Numbered from the stretch's first letter, positions 1-8,271 are shown. The stretch is 36,407 nt of DNA from Peptococcaceae bacterium (GCA_003509545.1 DOLC01000008.1:1-36407), one strand, 5' to 3'. Numbers and translations are program-made. The notes: generated from the sequence alone by a model not told the origin.

Positions 1-97
1 AGCCTGCCGGAGCCTTGAGCCAAGCAAAAGGCCCGCCCGCTCGGGAGGCCTTCGCGAGCGGAAGCCAAGCAGGCCGGGTTCAAAACCGGGGATGCGC
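1..97 (+). repeat. Structured GC-rich repeat, 3' part (family 2, left copy)
   Basis: The first ~97 bases are non-coding and rich in inverted repeats. CCGCTCG at 37-43 can pair with CGAGCGG at 55-61, and GCCTGC at 2-7 with GCAGGC at 69-74. Positions 64-97 resemble the reverse complement of the last bases of the window (about 36367-36400): a block GCCAAGCAGGCCGG is identical, followed by a run that also shares AAAAC and GGGGAT. The element appears cut by the window edge, so its true start is unknown. I do not recognise it as a named RNA or insertion sequence. Confidence 0.55.
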
Positions 98-113
98 CAG
101 CGCCTTTTACCCC

Positions 114-142
114 TTGCCAGGAGGGGGTGGCTGTGGTATAGT
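114..142 (+). promoter_or_regulatory. Sigma-A-type promoter upstream of aroF operon
   Basis: TTGCCA at 114-119 and TATAGT at 137-142 are separated by 17 bp, each one mismatch from the vegetative consensus. The predicted start is near 149, just before structured repeat copy A, so the aroF leader RNA would begin with that element and run about 290 nt to the aroF start. Confidence 0.7.
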
Positions 143-162
143 TTACGATAAGCTAAAACGTA

Positions 163-275
163 GGGTAGACATCCATGCCGCTGGTACGGCACCAGCAGAA
201 GGATGAAAACAATGGGCCGGCATGCAAGCAAAAACAATGCCGGCCTGGAGAGAAATTATTTTCGGAGTAGGATGG
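163..275 (+). ncRNA. Structured leader element, copy A (unknown RNA family)
   Basis: This stretch aligns with the sequence between cbiN and cbiQ (29130-29430). Visible stems are CATCC (170-174) with GGATG (201-205), an inner hairpin TGCCG/CGGCA, a strong stem GGCCGGCAT/ATGCCGGCC with a short loop (about 215-246), and a small hairpin GAAA/TTTC near 252-264. In the other copy the first stem changes from CATCC to TGTCC, which still pairs through G-U wobbles, so selection on RNA structure is plausible. It sits at the 5' end of the predicted aroF transcript. Function is unknown; it could be a regulatory RNA or a small mobile RNA element. Confidence 0.6.
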
Positions 276-324
276 TAGTTTAAAAAGCCGGAGTTCTCCG
301 GAGGAGAGCAGGACGGTAGCACGG

Positions 325-378
325 CAGGAGGGTGGGTAGCCAAAGAGGGCATCACTCCTGGCGGGGTGATGCTTTTTT
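325..378 (+). terminator. Intrinsic terminator / probable attenuator before aroF
   Basis: GCATCAC (349-355) pairs with GTGATGC (366-372), followed by six T residues (373-378), inside the predicted aroF leader. CAGGAG at 325-330 is complementary to CTCCTG at 355-360, which overlaps the terminator, so an antiterminator can form. The arrangement suggests control of the aromatic operon by premature termination. The signal is not identified; a T-box was considered, but the conserved TGGNACC-type sequence is not clearly present. Confidence 0.7.
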
Positions 379-442
379 CTATCACCTCCTGGCGGTTACC
401 TGACTATGCGGAAGGTAAACTGTGAGGGGGGTTGGATAACCC

Positions 443-1471
443 ATGATAGTGGTAATGCACGGCGGAGCCCGGGAAGAAGAAATTGAAGCGGTAATAAAGA
501 GGCTGGAGGGGGCAGGGTTTAAGGTCCACCTTTCCCGCGGTGTAGTGCGCACCGTCATAGGCGCCATTGGGGACAAGAGCCGCCTGGAGTTGCAGTCCCT
601 GGAGGCCATGCCGGGAGTGGAAAAGGTGGTTCCCATCCTCAAGCCCTACAAACTCGCCGGCCGGGAGTTTAAGCCCGAAGATACGGTGGTGCAGGTAGGG
701 AAGCTTCGGCTCGGCGGGCCTGAGATACACCTCATCGCCGGTCCGTGTGCCGTGGAAAGCAGGGAACAGCTCTTGGAAACGGCCCACGCGGTGCGGGAAG
801 CCGGGGCTACCATGTTGCGGGGCGGCGCCTTCAAGCCCCGTACCTCGCCGTATTCGTTTCAGGGGCTGGGCCGACGGGGATTGGAAATTCTGGCCGAAGC
901 CCGGGAGCAGACGGGCCTGGCCGTGGTTACCGAGGTGACCGACCAGGCTATGGCCAGGGAAGTAGCGGAAGTGGCCGATGTTTTACAGATCGGTTCCCGC
1001 AACATGCAGAACTTCGCCCTGTTGCAGGCGGTAGGCAAGTTGGGCAAGCCCATACTGTTGAAGCGGGGTCTTTCGGCTACGATAGAGGAATGGCTGTTGG
1101 CGGCCGAATACATCTTGGCGGAAGACAACTTCAACGTTATTCTTTGCGAGCGGGGCATACGCACCTTTGAAACCTATACCCGCAACACCTTAGACCTCAG
1201 CGCCGTAGCTGCGGTGAAACAGCTTTCCCACTTGCCGGTGGTAGCGGATCCCAGCCACGGCACCGGCAAGAGGGCCCTCGTACTTCCCCTGGCCCGGGCA
1301 GCCGTGGCCGCGGGAGCCGACGGGCTGTTGCTAGAAGTCCATCCCAATCCGGAAAATGCCCTGTCCGACGGTCCCCAGAGTATTAAGCCCGAGCAGTTTT
1401 CTGCTTTGGTGGGAGAGGTGGCCGCCATGGCCAGAGTGCTGGGAAGAAGCCTGGCGCGGTTGCAAGCATGA
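443..1471 (+). CDS. aroF: 3-deoxy-7-phosphoheptulonate (DAHP) synthase, AroA-I-beta type
   Basis: Catalyses the first step of the shikimate pathway, condensing phosphoenolpyruvate and erythrose 4-phosphate. The 342-residue protein has an N-terminal ferredoxin-like domain (about 1-70), which in this family carries feedback control by aromatic amino acids. The catalytic barrel shows AGPCAVES (99-106, metal/substrate Cys102), KPRTSPYSFQG (131-141), the ILCERG strand and DPSHGTGKR (269-277). The ATG start fits the usual N-terminus of Firmicutes homologues; a G-rich run at 424-430 is a rather distant ribosome site. It overlaps pheA by 4 bp (ATGA) and is the first gene of an aromatic amino acid operon, preceded by a promoter and attenuator-like leader. 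Confidence 0.97.
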   Translation: MIVVMHGGAREEEIEAVIKRLEGAGFKVHLSRGVVRTVIGAIGDKSRLELQSLEAMPGVEKVVPILKPYKLAGREFKPEDTVVQVGKLRLGGPEIHLIAGPCAVESREQLLETAHAVREAGATMLRGGAFKPRTSPYSFQGLGRRGLEILAEAREQTGLAVVTEVTDQAMAREVAEVADVLQIGSRNMQNFALLQAVGKLGKPILLKRGLSATIEEWLLAAEYILAEDNFNVILCERGIRTFETYTRNTLDLSAVAAVKQLSHLPVVADPSHGTGKRALVLPLARAAVAAGADGLLLEVHPNPENALSDGPQSIKPEQFSALVGEVAAMARVLGRSLARLQA

Positions 1472-2307
1472 AAACAGTAGCCTATTTAGGGCCCGAGGGC
1501 ACCTTTTCCCACCAGGCCGCCCTGGCCTGGGGTGGCCGGGTAGGGGCCGTGGCCTTTCGCCCTGCCGACAGCCTCCCCGAAGTCATCCAGGCGGTGCACC
1601 GGGGTGAGGGTGAAGCGGCGGTCCTGCCCCTGGAGAATTCCATCGAGGGGAGCGTCAATCTAACCCTCGACCTCCTGTTGGAGGAACCTGAGCTCCGCAT
1701 CATCGGTGAGGTGGTGCTCGAGGTCCACCACTGCCTGGCCACCAGGGCGCGTCAGTTGGACCGCATAGAAGAGGTATGGTCCCATCCCCACGCCTTGGCC
1801 CAGTGCCGTCGCTTCCTGGCCGAAAAGTTGCCCCGGGTTCCCTTGCGCACGGTGAACAGCACGGCAGAGGCCATGCGGATGGCGGCCGATCGGGAGGAAA
1901 GGGCGGCCGTTGGTTCCCTTTTCGCCGCCGCCCTGTACCGCGTCCCGGTTCTCTACAGGGCCATCGAAGACCATCCCGGCAATAAAACCCGCTTCGTCGT
2001 AATCGGCCGTGAGGCCCTCCACGGGGACGGCCCCTATAAGACCTCCCTCGTTTTAGCCGTGCCGGAGAACCGTCCCGGCGGCCTCTACGAGGTGTTGCGC
2101 TATTTCGCCGAAGCCGGCATTAACCTGACCCGTATAGAGTCTCGCCCGACCAAGAAGGAGCTGGGCGAGTATCTTTTTTTCCTCGATTGCGAAGGGCACG
2201 CCCAATTAGAACCGCTGTCCGGGGTGCTGGCGGAACTCAAGCCCCGCACGGCCCTCCTCAAAATACTGGGCTCTTATCCCTGCCACGACGAGGTTGAAGG
2301 CTTATGA
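1468..2307 (+). CDS. pheA: Prephenate dehydratase
   Basis: Converts prephenate to phenylpyruvate, the committed step to phenylalanine. It is a monofunctional enzyme of 279 residues without a chorismate mutase domain. The N-terminal dehydratase domain contains the GPEGTFSH start (8-15), PLENS and the catalytic TRF motif (174-176). A C-terminal ACT domain begins near residue 192 and carries the ESRP motif (224-227) used for phenylalanine binding, so feedback inhibition is expected. The gene overlaps aroF and tyrA by 4 bp at each end, implying translational coupling. Confidence 0.97.
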   Translation: MKTVAYLGPEGTFSHQAALAWGGRVGAVAFRPADSLPEVIQAVHRGEGEAAVLPLENSIEGSVNLTLDLLLEEPELRIIGEVVLEVHHCLATRARQLDRIEEVWSHPHALAQCRRFLAEKLPRVPLRTVNSTAEAMRMAADREERAAVGSLFAAALYRVPVLYRAIEDHPGNKTRFVVIGREALHGDGPYKTSLVLAVPENRPGGLYEVLRYFAEAGINLTRIESRPTKKELGEYLFFLDCEGHAQLEPLSGVLAELKPRTALLKILGSYPCHDEVEGL

Positions 2308-3407
2308 TCGAAAGGGCTTGTATTATAGGTCTCGGGTTAATGGGCGGCTCCCTGGGGATGGCCCTCCTGAAAGCAGGGGTGGCCCGGGAGATCGTCGGTT
2401 ACGACCGACAGGGCCGGGCGGTGGAATTAGCCCTGGAGGTCGGGGCTATAAACCGCGGAGCCGATGGTTTAGCGGAGGCCGTTCAAGGCGCCGAACTGGT
2501 GTTTTTGGCCCTGCCCGTAGGCACGCTGCCCGACGTGGCCGGTCAAATAGCCCCCCATGTGGAGCCGGGCACAGTGGTTACCGACACGGGCAGTACCAAG
2601 GGGGGCCTGGTGCCCGTCCTGGAGGAGATCTTCGCCGGCCGGGCGCATTATATCGGCGGCCACCCCATGACCGGTTCGGAGCGGGCCGGCATTGGGGCGG
2701 CCGATCCCTACCTCTTCGAGAACGCCGTCTACGTTTTAACCCCCACCCCCAAGACCGACGGGGACGCCCTCCGGCGGCTGGAAGCCGTCCTTAAAGCCCT
2801 GGGAGCCAGGATCCTTCACCTTTCTGCCGACGACCACGACCGGATTGTAGGCGCCGTCAGTCATTTGCCCCACTTGTTGGCGGTGTCCCTTATGGGCGCG
2901 GCCTCCAGGCTGTCCCGGGAGTATCCGGAGCTGTTAATGCTGGCGGCCGGCGGTTTCCGGGATACCACCCGCGTGGCCGCGGGAAATCCCGTCATGTGGC
3001 GGGATATATACTTAAACAACGCCGAGGCCCTTCTTGAGGTGCTGGAATTGTGGCAGCGGGAAATAGAGGCCCTGGAAGATTTAATAAAGGCCAGGGATGG
3101 AGAAGGACTGGAAGGCGTGTTGGAGGCCGCCCGCCGACTGCGCCTCCAAATTCCCGGCAAGCAGAAGGGCCTGTTGCCGGCCCTCCACGAAATCGTAGTT
3201 ACCGCTCCCGATAAACCGGGGGTCCTAGGCTTTATAGGCCAGGTACTGGGGAGGGAAGGTATTAATATTAACGATATTGAAATCTTGCGGGTGAGGGAGG
3301 GAGAAGGGGGCACCATCCGCCTGGCCTTCACGGATCAGGCCGCTGCTGAGGAAGCCCTGGCCGTGTTACACCGCCACGGCGTTACGGCCCGCCGGCGGGA
3401 TGCCTAG
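2304..3407 (+). CDS. tyrA: Prephenate dehydrogenase with ACT domain
   Basis: Oxidises prephenate to 4-hydroxyphenylpyruvate for tyrosine synthesis. The 367-residue protein opens with the NAD-binding loop GLGLMGGSLG (9-18), followed by the GGHPMTGSE segment and the SHLPHLLA segment that holds the catalytic histidine region. The last ~70 residues form an ACT domain (APDKPGVLGFIGQVLGREG), a likely site of tyrosine feedback. Start ATG overlaps the pheA stop (ATGA). About 130 bp separate it from aroA, the largest gap in this operon; no convincing promoter or terminator was seen there. Confidence 0.96.
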   Translation: MIERACIIGLGLMGGSLGMALLKAGVAREIVGYDRQGRAVELALEVGAINRGADGLAEAVQGAELVFLALPVGTLPDVAGQIAPHVEPGTVVTDTGSTKGGLVPVLEEIFAGRAHYIGGHPMTGSERAGIGAADPYLFENAVYVLTPTPKTDGDALRRLEAVLKALGARILHLSADDHDRIVGAVSHLPHLLAVSLMGAASRLSREYPELLMLAAGGFRDTTRVAAGNPVMWRDIYLNNAEALLEVLELWQREIEALEDLIKARDGEGLEGVLEAARRLRLQIPGKQKGLLPALHEIVVTAPDKPGVLGFIGQVLGREGININDIEILRVREGEGGTIRLAFTDQAAAEEALAVLHRHGVTARRRDA

Positions 3408-3535
3408 GCGGTGGGTCGCACGGACAAAGGCCCCTTGAGGAGGGGAGCGGCGGAAGAACTTTGAGCTTCGGCCAAACCTTGACCTTGACAGGTCGCGGCT
3501 TTCTTGCTAACTTTGGTGTCGGGGAGGAAAACAGG

Positions 3536-4819
3536 TTGGACCTAAGGGTGAGGCCCACACGGGCTCTAAAGGGCGAAATTACTCCGCCGGGGGACAAATC
3601 CATTTCCCACCGGGCTGCCATTTTTGCCGCTCTGGCCGATGGAATTTCGGAGGTAACCGGTTTCCTGGAAGCCGACGACTGCCGGAGTACCCTCCGCTGC
3701 CTGGAAGGCCTGGGGGTTGAAATAGAGAGGCGCGGTGAGGGCAGCCTCAGGATCCGGGGACAGGGACCGGAGGGCTTAAGGGAGCCGGAAGATGTGCTGG
3801 ATGCCGGAAATTCGGGTACCACCATGCGGCTTCTCATGGGGGTCCTGGCCGGCCAGCCCTTTTATTCGGTTCTCACAGGGGACAGATCCTTAAGGCGCAG
3901 GCCCATGGCCCGAGTGGCCGACCCGTTAAGGCAAATGGGAGCCCAGATTTGGGGGCGGGAGGGGGGCAACCTGGCCCCTTTAAGCATAAAGGGCGGCAGC
4001 CTGCGGCCCATTGATTACAGCCTTCCCGTGGCCAGCGCCCAGGTAAAGTCGGCCCTATTGCTGGCCGGCCTGACGGCCGAAGGGGAAACCGTAGTGAGGG
4101 AGCCCGTTCCGGCCCGGGACCATAGCGAGCGCTTGCTGGAATTCTGCGGAGTGAAAATAAAGAAAGAAGATTGGAAAATTAGCCTCTGGGGAAGACAGCG
4201 GTTACGGCCTTTTCAAATACACATTCCCGGAGACTTTTCGGCGGCTGCCTTTTTCCTGGTGGCCGCTTGCGTGCATCCCCGGGCGGAAATAGTGGTGTGC
4301 AACGTGGGTTTAAACAGCACGCGGACGGGGCTGCTTACCGTACTTACCGATATGGGAGCCGAGATCCGGGTTTACCCGGAAGGGACCAGCGCCGGCGAGC
4401 CCTACGGGGTGGTAAGCGCCAAGACCAGTAACCTGCGAGGAACCAAGATCGGAGGCCCCCTTATACCGCGCCTGATAGATGAGATACCCGTCCTGGCCGT
4501 GGCGGCTGCGGTGGCCGAGGGCCAGACGGTGATCCAGGATGCCGCCGAGTTGAAGGTCAAGGAAAGCGACCGTATCGCCACCTTGGCCATGGAACTGCGC
4601 AAAATGGGGGCCCGCATAGAAACCTTGCCCGACGGGATGATTCTAGAGGGGGGTACCCTGCACGGGGCGGTGGTGGACAGCCATGGGGACCACCGTTTGG
4701 CCATGGCCCTAGTTGTGGCGGGGCTTATCGCCGAGGGCGAAACGGTTGTCCGCGGGGCGGAATGTATGGCCGTTTCCTATCCCGGTTTTATGTCGGATCT
4801 GGAGGCTTTGCTCAAGTGA
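3536..4819 (+). CDS. aroA: 5-enolpyruvylshikimate-3-phosphate synthase
   Basis: Transfers the enolpyruvyl group of phosphoenolpyruvate to shikimate 3-phosphate. I place the start at TTG 3536, giving 427 residues beginning MDLRVRP. GGGGAGG at 3521-3527 lies 8 bases upstream and family members typically begin this way; the frame stays open to a TTG at 3461, but those 25 residues look non-native. Motifs include GDKSISHR (19-26, shikimate phosphate binding) and LDAGNSGTTMRLLMG (about 88-102, phosphoenolpyruvate site), with KESDR and DHRLAMA near the C-terminus. The stop overlaps the cmk start. The other shikimate pathway enzymes are not in this window. Confidence 0.96.
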   Translation: MDLRVRPTRALKGEITPPGDKSISHRAAIFAALADGISEVTGFLEADDCRSTLRCLEGLGVEIERRGEGSLRIRGQGPEGLREPEDVLDAGNSGTTMRLLMGVLAGQPFYSVLTGDRSLRRRPMARVADPLRQMGAQIWGREGGNLAPLSIKGGSLRPIDYSLPVASAQVKSALLLAGLTAEGETVVREPVPARDHSERLLEFCGVKIKKEDWKISLWGRQRLRPFQIHIPGDFSAAAFFLVAACVHPRAEIVVCNVGLNSTRTGLLTVLTDMGAEIRVYPEGTSAGEPYGVVSAKTSNLRGTKIGGPLIPRLIDEIPVLAVAAAVAEGQTVIQDAAELKVKESDRIATLAMELRKMGARIETLPDGMILEGGTLHGAVVDSHGDHRLAMALVVAGLIAEGETVVRGAECMAVSYPGFMSDLEALLK

Positions 4820-5484
4820 GGGACAATATAGCTATAGATGGGCCCGCTGGAGCGGGAAAAAGTACGGTAGCCCGGCAGGTGGCGGAAAAGCTGGGCTATT
4901 TATATATCGACACCGGGGCTATGTACCGCGCCCTTACCTGGAAGGCCCTCTCTCAGGGCCTCGACCTGTCCGACGAAGAAGGTTTGTCCGCCCTGGCGGC
5001 GAGCACTTCCCTGGAGCTTAAACCCCTGGCTTCGGGGGTCACGGCGGTATTTTGCGACGGAAGGGACGTAACAAGGCAGATCCGCAGCCCTGAAGTTTCC
5101 CAGACGGTTTCCCGGGTGGCCGCTGTACCCGGCGTGCGGCGAGAGCTGGTCAAACATCAGAGAAAGATGGCCGCCGGCGGAGGAGTAGTGATGGACGGCA
5201 GAGATATCGGTACCCATGTGCTGCCGGAGGCCGCCTACAAGTTTTTTTTAACCGCTTCCCTGGAAGAGCGGGCCAGGCGGCGGTGGAGGGAACTGGTGAG
5301 CCAGGGCAAGGGAGTTACGTTAGAACAAGTGAAAGAAGAGATCGCCGAGCGGGACCGGCGGGACAGCCGGCGTCCGGTGGCTCCTTTGAGGCCGGCGCCG
5401 GATGCCGTGGTTATCGATACTACCGACCTTTCACCGGAGGAAGTAACTGCACATATTCTATGTATAATTAGGCAAACTTCCTAA
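4816..5484 (+). CDS. cmk: Cytidylate kinase
   Basis: Phosphorylates CMP and dCMP with ATP. The start is taken as GTG 4816, overlapping the aroA stop as GTGA and giving 222 residues, the normal size for bacterial Cmk; an ATG at 4762 would add 18 unrelated residues. The nucleotide-binding P-loop GPAGAGKST is at 9-17, followed by YIDTGAMYRA and the DGRDIGT segment typical of the CMP site. Next to a gene with S1 domains, as in Bacillus, where cmk precedes ypfD. Confidence 0.96.
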   Translation: MRDNIAIDGPAGAGKSTVARQVAEKLGYLYIDTGAMYRALTWKALSQGLDLSDEEGLSALAASTSLELKPLASGVTAVFCDGRDVTRQIRSPEVSQTVSRVAAVPGVRRELVKHQRKMAAGGGVVMDGRDIGTHVLPEAAYKFFLTASLEERARRRWRELVSQGKGVTLEQVKEEIAERDRRDSRRPVAPLRPAPDAVVIDTTDLSPEEVTAHILCIIRQTS

Positions 5485-5503
5485 GGAGGGATATGACTCC
5501 GCC

Positions 5504-6097
5504 TTGTTTTACCGCTTTGCCAAGTTCGTGTGTTTCCTTTTTTTTCGTTTCATCTGCCGCTGGCAGGTGCGGGGTCAAGAGCTTTTTCCCCGGGAGGGAC
5601 CGGCCATTGTGGTAGCCAACCACCGTTCTCTGTGGGACCCGGTAGCGGTGGGGGTGGCGGTTCCGCGGCAGGTGCGGTTTATGGCCAAGGAAGAGCTCTT
5701 TAAAATACCCGGGCTGGGAGCCCTGCTGCGGGCCTTAGGCGCCTTTCCCGTCAAACGGGGACGATCCGATCGGGCAGCCCTCCAGGCCAGTTTAGAGATG
5801 CTGCGTCAAGATCAGGTGATCGGGATGTTCCCCGAGGGTACGCGGGTTCGGACGGGCGAGCTCGGCCGGTTTTACGGCGGGGCGGCCCTTTTGGCCCTCA
5901 AGACCGGTGCCCCCCTGGTTCCTGTGGCCCTTAAGAATACCGACAGAGTTTTTCGCCGGGGATGGTTTCACCCCTTTCATGTTATCATCGGTCCTCCTTT
6001 GTTTCCCCGGCACAGCGGCCGTTACAGCCCCCAGGAGGTGGACGAATTAACCGGTACGGCCAGGGATGCCTTGGCTAAATTGCTGGAGGAGGCATAG
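5504..6097 (+). CDS. plsC: 1-acyl-sn-glycerol-3-phosphate acyltransferase
   Basis: Membrane-associated enzyme that acylates lysophosphatidic acid to phosphatidic acid. The 197-residue protein has a hydrophobic N-terminal segment (about 6-20), the catalytic NHRSLWDP (H40-X4-D45) and FPEGTR (107-112) that binds glycerol phosphate. The start is TTG 5504, preceded by AAGGAGGG at 5483-5490 with a somewhat long spacer; an ATG at 5493 is in another frame. It follows cmk by 19 bp, so is probably co-transcribed. With plsY and gpsA further along, the window holds three steps of phosphatidic acid synthesis. Confidence 0.93.
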   Translation: MFYRFAKFVCFLFFRFICRWQVRGQELFPREGPAIVVANHRSLWDPVAVGVAVPRQVRFMAKEELFKIPGLGALLRALGAFPVKRGRSDRAALQASLEMLRQDQVIGMFPEGTRVRTGELGRFYGGAALLALKTGAPLVPVALKNTDRVFRRGWFHPFHVIIGPPLFPRHSGRYSPQEVDELTGTARDALAKLLEEA

Positions 6098-6174
6098 GAT
6101 TTTCGTCCTGCAGGGAGGAATTAGCCGATTTTTCGCGAACTCTTATTAACGTTATTTGAGGAGAAGATGACCCG

Positions 6175-8271
6175 GTGGATGTGATCGTCGCCGACTATGC
6201 GGGGTTTTGTTCCGGTGTCGCGCGGGCCGTGAAAATGGCGGAGGGAGCTCCAAAGCCAGTGGCTTCTCTGGGGCCCTTAATCCATAACCGGCAGGTAGTG
6301 GAAGCCCTGGCGGCTGAGGGAGTGCGACCGGTGGCTACCCTGGAAGAAGTTACAGAAGGGGCAGTGCTGTTGCGCTCCCACGGGGTGCCGCCCCAGGTTA
6401 TAGAGGAGGCCGGCCGCAGGGGGTTAAGAGTAATCGATGCTACCTGTCCCTTCGTGCGGAGGGCCCAGAAATTGGCCGCGGAGCTTGCCGATGCTGGTTT
6501 TGAAGTAATCATAGTCGGCGAGCCGGAACATGCCGAGGTCAGGGGACTGGTAGAGTGGGCCAAGGGCAAGGCGGTTGTGGTGCCTTCGGCTGCCGAAGCC
6601 ACGGGTTTGTCCTGGCATCCGCGGCGGGCGGTACTCGCCCAAACCACCCAATCGCGGGCCACCTTGGAAGAGGTGGTCGAGGTTTTACGCCCTATCTCCG
6701 GCGAGGTCGTCGTGCACAACACCATTTGCGATGCTACCAGGCGGCGGCAGGAAGCGGCCGTGGAAGTGGCCCGCCAGGTGGAAGTAATGGTAGTAGTAGG
6801 GGGAAAAGACAGCGCCAACACCCGCCGTCTCGCAGAACTTTGCCGGCAGACAGGGACGCCCACCTACCATGTGGAGCAGGCCGGAGAGATGGATTCCCGG
6901 TGGTTTAAAGACGTCCGACGGGTGGGCGTTACCGCCGGAGCCTCGACTCCGGCGTGGATTATTGAGGAGGTTGTGAACATGCTGGAAAAAGAGCAGGTCC
7001 AAGTTCTGGAAGAAGAAAAGGCCCCGGAAGGCGGCGAGGTGCCAGAAGCCCAGGAGGAAGCCAACCGGCCGGAGGCGCCGGCCCCTGAGGAGACGCCCGC
7101 TGACCAGGAAATGACCGCCGAGCAGATGGAAAAGGGTCTGCCCAGGCTGCGCCGCGGGAGTATCGTAACCGGCACGGTGGTCCAGATACGGGACAACGAG
7201 GTCCTGGTGGATGTAGGGGCTAAGGCCGAGGGGGTAATCCCCTTGAACGAGCTGTCTTACCGGCCCTTTACCGATCCCTCCGAGGTGGTGTCCGTGGGCC
7301 AGGAGGTCCAGGTCATGGTGTTGCGGCCGGAAAACGAGGAGGGGAACCCCTTGCTGTCCAAAAAGCGGGCAGACCGCCGTGCGACTTGGGACAGGCTGGA
7401 GGCCGCCTTTGCCAGCGGAGAGGAAATCGAGGGCGAGGTTACCGGAGTGGTGAAGGGCGGGCTCTTGGTAGATGTGGGTGCCCGGGGCTTTGTGCCGGCT
7501 TCCCTCGTGGAGCGCGGTTACGTGGAGGATCTGAATGCATATGTGGGCAGAAAACTCCGCCTGCGGGTCATCGAGCTCGACCGGGCGAAGAATAAATTGG
7601 TCCTGTCCCAGAGGGCCATCCTGGAAGAGGAGTATGAGAAACAGCGCCAGGCCACCTGGGAAAGCCTGGAGCCGGGTCAGGTGAGGAAGGGTATCGTGCG
7701 GCGCTTGACTAACTTTGGGGCCTTTGTAGACCTGGGAGGGGTGGACGGCCTGCTCCACGTTTCCGAACTGTCGTGGGGACGGGTGGAGCATCCCCAGGAT
7801 GTCCTCAGCGAAGGCCAGGAGATAGAGGTCAAGGTGCTGGGAGTCAATCGGGAGGAGGGGAAAGTTTCCCTCGGCCGCAAACAGCTACTGCCCAATCCCT
7901 GGGATACCGCAGAAGAACATTACCCGGTGGGCAGTATCGTTGAGGGCAAGGTTTTACGTTTTGCGCCCTTCGGCGTCTTCGTGGAAGTAGAACCGGGCGT
8001 TGAGGGCCTGGTCCATATCTCCCAGCTGGCCGATTACCACGTAGAAAGGCCTGAAGAAGTAGTAAGTATAGGACAAACCATCCCGGTGAAGGTCCTGAAG
8101 GTGGACCAGGAGGCTCAGCGCATGAGCCTCAGCCTGCGGCAGGCCCTGAGGGAAAAACGCCGGCAGGAGAATCCCCGACCCGGCGGAAGGCGCCAGGAAG
8201 AGGGCGGCGGCGAAACGGGAACAGGCGTAAAACTGGGGGATCTGTTTGGTGACATCTTCGGAACACAATAA
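6175..8271 (+). CDS. ispH-rpsA: Fusion of IspH (HMB-PP reductase) and ribosomal protein S1
   Basis: The 698-residue protein joins two functions. Residues 1-272 are 4-hydroxy-3-methylbut-2-enyl diphosphate reductase, the last step of the MEP isoprenoid pathway: iron-sulfur ligands Cys12, Cys91 and Cys185, substrate histidines His37, His69 and His119, acidic Glu121, and the SAN and TAGASTP motifs are all present. A low-complexity acidic, proline-rich linker spans about 273-320. Four S1 RNA-binding repeats follow, starting near 327, 415, 500 and 585, then a charged tail. Such fusions are known in Clostridia. The start is GTG 6175 with GAGGAG upstream. Its neighbour fni also serves isoprenoid synthesis. 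Confidence 0.96.
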   Translation: MDVIVADYAGFCSGVARAVKMAEGAPKPVASLGPLIHNRQVVEALAAEGVRPVATLEEVTEGAVLLRSHGVPPQVIEEAGRRGLRVIDATCPFVRRAQKLAAELADAGFEVIIVGEPEHAEVRGLVEWAKGKAVVVPSAAEATGLSWHPRRAVLAQTTQSRATLEEVVEVLRPISGEVVVHNTICDATRRRQEAAVEVARQVEVMVVVGGKDSANTRRLAELCRQTGTPTYHVEQAGEMDSRWFKDVRRVGVTAGASTPAWIIEEVVNMLEKEQVQVLEEEKAPEGGEVPEAQEEANRPEAPAPEETPADQEMTAEQMEKGLPRLRRGSIVTGTVVQIRDNEVLVDVGAKAEGVIPLNELSYRPFTDPSEVVSVGQEVQVMVLRPENEEGNPLLSKKRADRRATWDRLEAAFASGEEIEGEVTGVVKGGLLVDVGARGFVPASLVERGYVEDLNAYVGRKLRLRVIELDRAKNKLVLSQRAILEEEYEKQRQATWESLEPGQVRKGIVRRLTNFGAFVDLGGVDGLLHVSELSWGRVEHPQDVLSEGQEIEVKVLGVNREEGKVSLGRKQLLPNPWDTAEEHYPVGSIVEGKVLRFAPFGVFVEVEPGVEGLVHISQLADYHVERPEEVVSIGQTIPVKVLKVDQEAQRMSLSLRQALREKRRQENPRPGGRRQEEGGGETGTGVKLGDLFGDIFGTQ

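Noticed and set aside
203..283. Short open frame (26 codons) in copy A with adjacent Tyr and Phe codons, suggesting a leader peptide for aroF attenuation
   Set aside because: No properly spaced ribosome site, and the Phe-encoding bases belong to a hairpin also present in copy B, which has no link to aromatic amino acids.
276..378. T-box riboswitch upstream of aroF
   Set aside because: The terminator fits, but AGGGTGGGTAGCC only loosely resembles the conserved T-box antiterminator sequence and no convincing stem I with specifier loop was identified.
6685..7791. 368-residue open frame antisense to ispH-rpsA
   Set aside because: Shadow of the fusion gene; His/Pro/Leu-rich translation without domain features.
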